Shown here: positions 5,916 to 8,699 of the stretch, in pieces
Layout: every line of letters starts with the position of its first letter
Numbering within the stretch: the first letter of the stretch is position 1
Source: Oscillospiraceae bacterium
Lineage (GTDB): Bacteria; Bacillota; Clostridia; Oscillospirales; Ruminococcaceae
Direction: 5' to 3'
Length of the DNA stretch: 8,699 bases
NCBI GenBank assembly: GCA_003516865.1
Contig: DPBR01000002.1
Span: 1 to 8,699 of the forward strand
Notes under the pieces: generated by a model
Databases searched by the model: none
What the model was told of the DNA's origin: nothing
Seen by the model: the letters and a program-made list of their open reading frames with translations, nothing else
Position numbers and translations under genes: made by a program

Positions 5916-6722
5916 TTAAACAATCGCGGCAATTGAGATATCGTCCCTGCTGCCGCAGCGTGAACGCATTCTGAGGTGTTCTCCGAGGGCTTTCGCCGTG
6001 CCGTCCCTGACGGCGTTGAGAACGCGCTTTCCGAAGCTGAAGAAGTCGTCCTCGTTGAGGAACGAATTGATAAGCCCGTCGCTTGAAAGCACGATACCGG
6101 AAAATCTGTCCTGTCTGTAAAAGAATCGGAAACCGGAAATTGCGTCGCTGTCGCAAAGCGAGGTTGTGAGGTTTCCGACGAGCTTCGGGTCGTCGGGGAC
6201 GGGTGAAATCATCTTTCCGTTATCCATCGCGCAGAAATCCCCGTCGCCGATTTGCAGTCCGAAGCAGCCTTTTTCGGTCATACAGCCGACAATAAGCGTC
6301 GCGCCGTACATAACCTCGTTTGAAATCCCGCCATACTTGTCGTAAACCGCCTTTTCGCCCGCGTTAAGCGGAAAAAGCCCGATATGCGCGGCGATTTCGC
6401 TGTTCCAGCCGCAGATAATATTCGCGGCTATTCTTCGGGCGGCGTTTCGGGGATTTTCGAGGAAAATACCGTCAAGACCGCCGTTTCTCTCGTTAAAGTC
6501 GCAGATAGAGCGGATAGCGACTCTTGTAGCCATTTCGCTGCCTGCTGCCGAGCGGAAATGCTTTTCGCTCCCGTGACCGTCGGAAACGGCGGCGACAGCG
6601 AAATTATCTCCGATAAAGACGCGCGCGCTGTCCTGACATTCTGTGTTTGTTTCCTCATGGGAAGCTCCGCGAACGGACAAAGCGCAGCCTGTAAATTTAC
6701 TTTTTTCGCCGATATTATTCAT
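5916..6722 (-). CDS. PP2C-type Ser/Thr protein phosphatase
   Basis: Metal-dependent phosphatase of the PP2C_2/PppA-like kind, probably removing phosphate from Ser/Thr of signalling proteins in the cytoplasm. The protein has 268 residues from the chosen start. Counting from the TTG codon directly before the ATG, it has the N-terminal RGASHEETNTECQDS motif (19-33), the metal-binding VSDGHGSEKH (47-56, Asp49), LQIGDGDF (158-164), LSSDGL (213-218, Asp216) and the terminal GSRDDISIAAIV with Asp261/262. All core PP2C metal ligands therefore appear present. No membrane or sensory domain is attached. Start is ATG at 6720-6722; the GGGCGG about 5 bases upstream is a weak ribosome binding site, and the gene begins 15 bases after the vWA stop. 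Middle gene of the operon. Its pairing with a vWA protein resembles the TerY-phosphatase arrangement of Ter-type loci. Confidence 0.92.
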   Translation of the reverse strand: MNNIGEKSKFTGCALSVRGASHEETNTECQDSARVFIGDNFAVAAVSDGHGSEKHFRSAAGSEMATRVAIRSICDFNERNGGLDGIFLENPRNAARRIAANIICGWNSEIAAHIGLFPLNAGEKAVYDKYGGISNEVMYGATLIVGCMTEKGCFGLQIGDGDFCAMDNGKMISPVPDDPKLVGNLTTSLCDSDAISGFRFFYRQDRFSGIVLSSDGLINSFLNEDDFFSFGKRVLNAVRDGTAKALGEHLRMRSRCGSRDDISIAAIV

Positions 6723-6737
6723 CAATCCGCCCGCTTA

Positions 6738-7475
6738 TTACCAACCCTCTTCGATATCCGCGCTTATCTCGTCGCTCTCGGCAAATTCGCGGATTTGTTC
6801 GGCTGCGGATTCCTGTTTGGTGCGGAAATCCTCCTCTGTTTCGGCAAGGCGCATACTCTTGCTGCCGATTTGCGAGGAAGTGACCGCGACGAACTTAACG
6901 AGTTTAGCGAGGGCTTCGCCATTGTGCGCGGTGACAACGCTGTCGGGGTTGCCCGTGAAGCGCGAAAGGATATCGAAATCCGCGTCCTCTCCGATGGCAA
7001 CGGCAGCCTTGATACCCGCGGCGTACCAGCGGTTTTTGCGAAGCTCGTCCAAACCCTTTTCGAAGTTATCCGTGGGATAGCCGTCGGACATAAGAATCAT
7101 AACCGGCGCGAAAGAAAGGGACGGCGAGTTCATAAAGCTGTTGCGGGAGAGCTTTGAGGAAAGCTCGGAAAAGGCGCTTCCGAGGTCGGTGACGTTTTCG
7201 GCGTCAAGGGGCTTCCACTCGAAATTCTCGACAGAAACAGGCTCGTTGTACATCCATTCGCTGCCGCCCGAAAATTTAAGAACGGCGATTTTGATATCCG
7301 CGTCAGCGCCGCCGATACCGCGGATTTCGGGGATAAGCTCCTCCATAACGGAGTTAACCGTGCCGATTTTAGAGCCGCCCATACTGCCGGAGCAGTCTAT
7401 GAGAAAAAAGAGAACCATTGACTTTTTCGCAATTTCTTCCGCATCATCAAACGGATTTAAAGGTTTATCCGACAT
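6738..7475 (-). CDS. von Willebrand factor A (vWA) domain protein, TerY-like
   Basis: 245-residue cytoplasmic vWA protein without signal peptide. The metal-ion-dependent adhesion site is complete: DCSGS (27-31), Thr96-Asp97 in NVTDLGSAF, and SDGYPTD with Asp131. Strand VLFFLIDCSGSM opens the domain, and about 60 C-terminal residues after position 185 form an acidic, probably helical tail. Similar stand-alone vWA proteins (TerY) work with PP2C phosphatases and kinases in stress-signalling loci; here the next gene is a PP2C, but no kinase or TerD-like gene is in view. Start ATG at 7473-7475 has AGGAGGG about 8 bases upstream. First gene of the operon, transcribed from a strong promoter at 7509-7537. 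Confidence 0.92.
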   Translation of the reverse strand: MSDKPLNPFDDAEEIAKKSMVLFFLIDCSGSMGGSKIGTVNSVMEELIPEIRGIGGADADIKIAVLKFSGGSEWMYNEPVSVENFEWKPLDAENVTDLGSAFSELSSKLSRNSFMNSPSLSFAPVMILMSDGYPTDNFEKGLDELRKNRWYAAGIKAAVAIGEDADFDILSRFTGNPDSVVTAHNGEALAKLVKFVAVTSSQIGSKSMRLAETEEDFRTKQESAAEQIREFAESDEISADIEEGW

Positions 7476-7508
7476 AAAAACCCTCCTCTGTGATTAATAT
7501 ACTTTATC

Positions 7509-7537
7509 ATTATAGCACAATTTCGCGTAAAAGTCAA
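7509..7537 (-). promoter_or_regulatory. Sigma-A promoter of the vWA-PP2C-SseB operon
   Basis: Minus strand: TTGACT (7532-7537), 17-bp spacer, TATAAT (7509-7514), with TGC before it (extended -10). This is near consensus. Its -35 box directly touches the -35 box of the plus-strand promoter at 7538-7566, giving the palindrome TCAATTGA at the junction. Confidence 0.85.
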
Positions 7538-7566
7538 TTGAAAAAAGCACATAAAAATGATATAAT
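7538..7566 (+). promoter_or_regulatory. Sigma-A promoter of the isochorismatase-family gene
   Basis: TTGAAA (7538-7543), 17-bp spacer, TATAAT (7561-7566), with TGA before it (extended -10). Transcription would start near 7573, inside the left end of the 184-bp foldback element, so the whole palindrome would lie in the 5' leader. If the element and one TAAA copy are removed, the ribosome binding site comes to lie only a few bases after the -10, a compact ancestral arrangement. Confidence 0.8.
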
Positions 7567-7569
7567 AAA

Positions 7570-7753
7570 GGTAACCTCTAAAAACCGGGACACGAGCAGA
7601 TTTTGTACATGACTTATATCAGATGCCAGGCGTCAAACCGCAGCGTTTTCGCGAAGCGATAATGCGTATACTTGATGTATTTCAAGGTTTGACAACGAAG
7701 CAGATGATATAAGTCATAGAAATCTGCCGTGAAGGAGGTTTTTAGAGGTTACC
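7570..7753. mobile_element. 184-bp foldback (MITE-like) element, family 2
   Basis: Perfect 17-bp terminal inverted repeats, GGTAACCTCTAAAAACC (7570-7586) and its complement (7737-7753). Inside are further nested arms: GCAGATTT and ATGACTTATATCA (7596-7621) pair with 7705-7727, GTCAAACC (7632-7639) pairs with GGTTTGAC (7686-7693), and GCG-TTTT-CGC (7643-7652) forms a small hairpin. TAAA at 7566-7569 and 7754-7757 is a probable 4-bp target duplication, consistent with insertion between promoter and ribosome binding site. There is no coding capacity. The ends are unrelated to family 1 repeats. As RNA it would fold into one long interrupted hairpin, so a structured-leader role is an alternative reading. 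Confidence 0.8.
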
Positions 7754-7774
7754 TAAAGAAAAAGGAGTGATGGA

Positions 7775-8491
7775 ATGGTATTGTTGATTTTGGACGCACA
7801 GAAACTGATAACGAACGAGAGTCTTTACGGATACGAGATTTTTGTAAAACGCGTAAAGGCGCTTATTGAAAGCTCGCGTAAAAACGGGGTTGAGGTAATT
7901 TACGTCCGGCACGATGACGGCGCGGGGAGCGCGCTTGCGAAAGGCGCGGCGGGGTTTGAAATAAGCGAGGAATTTTGCCCAAAGGAGGGCGAAAAAATCT
8001 TTGACAAAACGGTAAACAGCGCGTTTCGCGATTGCGGTTGCGCGAACATCTTGGGCTTCACCGCATAATTATCGTCGTTTAATCGCGCCGAGATTTTTTC
8101 GTCAGATTGAACGAAAACGACGCAGGAATACTGTATGTATTTCCAGGAGTTTTCGGGCAATATGACGGAAAAAGAGCAAGCGAGGAAACGGCAAAGGCGA
8201 AGCCGGTAATTGTGCGGTGACGCCCTTGAAGAAAAGGGTGAAAAGCGCGTTATGATAGTGGGCTTACAGACGGAATACTGCATTGACGCGACGATAAAAG
8301 GCGGATTTGAGCGCGGAATTGAGATGATAGTTCCCGCAGGGACGAACAGTACTTTTGACAATGATTTTATGAGCGCGGAAACGACTTATAAGTATTACAA
8401 CGAGTTTATTTGGCGGGGGATATATGCAAAGTGCGTTGAATTTGAGGAAGCGGTTGAGATGATATCGGGAAAAATTCAGTCAGCCACTTGA
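7775..8491 (+). pseudogene. Isochorismatase-family cysteine hydrolase, split by a repeat insertion
   Basis: The N-terminal piece (7775-8053) has the family start LLILDAQ with catalytic Asp7, a middle VIYVRHDD, and catalytic Lys78 in FDKTVNSAF. The C-terminal piece (from about 8228) has KRVMIVGLQTEYCIDAT with the nucleophile Cys (codon 8279-8281) and the usual IVPAGTNSTFDNDF. Between them lies the 171-bp family 1 repeat with in-frame stops (first TAA at 8066-8068). No single product can carry the full Asp-Lys-Cys triad. Joining ...CANIL to EEKGEKR restores normal family spacing, but this needs removal of 174 bases, whereas element plus 4-bp duplication is 175, so one base was probably lost after insertion. 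ATG at 7775 has AAAGGAG 7 bases upstream. The substrate of the intact enzyme (an amide such as nicotinamide, or another) is unknown. Confidence 0.88.
8054..8224. repeat. 171-bp foldback repeat, family 1, inside the isochorismatase gene
   Basis: Left end GGCTTCACCGCATAATTA and reverse-complemented right end GGCGTCACCGCACAATTA match at 16 of 18. An apex hairpin GGAATAC-TGTAT-GTATTTCC lies at the centre (about 8126-8145). It is flanked by a perfect CTTG direct repeat (8050-8053 and 8225-8228). It shares the internal TTTTTCGTCAGATT, a following GACGGAAAA word and overall length with the copy at 4933-5105. It has no gene of its own. Confidence 0.87.
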
Positions 8492-8516
8492 AATTTCGGA
8501 AGAAATGTGGTAAAAT
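8488..8516 (+). promoter_or_regulatory. Sigma-A promoter of rnpB
   Basis: TTGAAA (8488-8493), 17-bp spacer, TAAAAT (8511-8516), with TGG before it (extended -10). The -35 box overlaps the stop codon of the broken hydrolase (8489-8491), so this end of the pseudogene is held by the promoter. The predicted start is near 8523, just before the RNase P RNA. Confidence 0.8.
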
Positions 8517-8525
8517 AGGAAAGTA

Positions 8526-8699
8526 ATTGAGCGCTGTTCGTTATATAATCGCGGGGCGTGGGAACGCCATGAGGAAAGTCCGGGCATCACAGAGCGGGAT
8601 AGCTGACAACATCAGCCGAGGGTGACCTTAGGGCAAGTGCAACAGAGATATACCGCGTCGACTGATTTCAGTCGACGTAAGGGTGGAAAGGCGAGGTAA
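8526..8699 (+). ncRNA. rnpB: RNase P RNA, 5' part (looks type A), cut by window end
   Basis: Catalytic RNA of RNase P, which removes 5' leaders from pre-tRNAs. The hallmark GAGGAAAGTCCGGGC lies at about 8571-8585, preceded by the P3-like hairpin GGCGT-GGGA-ACGCC. It is followed by the conserved GGGCAAGTGCAACAGAGA-like block (8632-8649), ATACCGC, a perfect GTCGACTG/CAGTCGAC hairpin, and GTAAGGGTGGAAAGGCGAGGTAA running to the last base. The layout resembles ancestral type A rather than the Bacillus type B form. The exact 5' end is estimated from the promoter. The 3' half, including the second half of the P4 helix, lies outside the window. Confidence 0.93.

Noticed and set aside
5906..5932. SseB-family protein start at 5932
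   Set aside because: It would overlap the phosphatase gene, while the ATG at 5905 has AGGAG at the right distance.
6384..7157. Plus-strand 257-codon open frame opposite the PP2C and vWA genes
   Set aside because: It covers two well-supported minus-strand genes and their junction, with no recognisable domain; long antisense frames are common at this base composition.
7570..7753. Known riboswitch or T-box leader
   Set aside because: I recognise no conserved riboswitch or T-box core; the perfect terminal repeats and flanking TAAA fit an insertion better.
1961..8224. CRISPR array or regulatory operator series
   Set aside because: The repeated units are far apart, unequal in length and palindromic end to end, with no regular spacers and no cas genes.
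8054..8227. In-frame 174-base segment skipped by ribosomes or spliced out
   Set aside because: Removing it does restore the frame, but the segment has repeat ends and direct repeats of a transposed element, no intron core, and no take-off/landing pair clear to the eye. Decay after insertion is simpler.
8210..8491. Separate small gene for the C-terminal half of the hydrolase
   Set aside because: Its only start is a TTG inside the repeat's terminal end, with no ribosome binding site, and the product lacks the Asp and Lys of the family. It is better read as the second half of a split gene.

Overview
The window looks like a chromosomal segment of an anaerobic, moderate-GC Clostridia bacterium (Oscillospirales/Ruminococcus-like). 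This is inferred from four things: the two-gene SufC-SufB locus with a short SufB, strong AGGAGG-type ribosome binding sites, sigma-A promoters nearly all of the extended -10 (TGn) kind, and an RNase P RNA whose visible part looks type A. No species can be named from sequence alone.

Layout. Positions 1-216 are non-coding and full of small hairpins, ending in the terminator of a minus-strand sufC-sufB operon (1880 to 217). Next come a minus-strand operon of trmB (tRNA m7G46 methyltransferase) and an alpha/beta hydrolase, joined by a TGATG overlap (3644 to 2047). A plus-strand membrane protein (3861-4535) and a minus-strand 71-residue four-cysteine protein (4791-4576) converge on one terminator. 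A minus-strand vWA / PP2C phosphatase / SseB-family operon (7475 to 5087) follows. It is divergent from a broken isochorismatase-family gene (7775-8491, plus). The window ends inside rnpB, the RNase P RNA (plus).

The most notable content is two families of short foldback, MITE-like repeats placed at gene edges. Family 1 has terminal inverted repeats close to GGCTKCACCGCAYAATTA and four copies: 1961-2046 (degenerate), 3690-3733 (44-bp mini copy), 4933-5105 (173 bp) and 8054-8224 (171 bp). The two long copies are flanked by perfect 4-bp direct repeats, TTAG and CTTG. One overlaps the end of the SseB-family gene and supplies its last residues and stop codon. The other splits the isochorismatase gene. 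Family 2 is a single 184-bp nested palindrome (7570-7753) with perfect 17-bp ends and a TAAA direct repeat, sitting between the promoter and ribosome binding site of the same isochorismatase gene. That gene has therefore been hit twice by two unrelated small elements.

Functionally the window combines Fe-S cluster assembly (SufCB), tRNA modification and processing (TrmB, RNase P), and a probable phospho-signalling module (vWA-PP2C-SseB). The vWA operon and the broken hydrolase fire from back-to-back promoters whose -35 boxes touch. No transposase, phage gene, CRISPR array, tRNA or resistance gene is visible.
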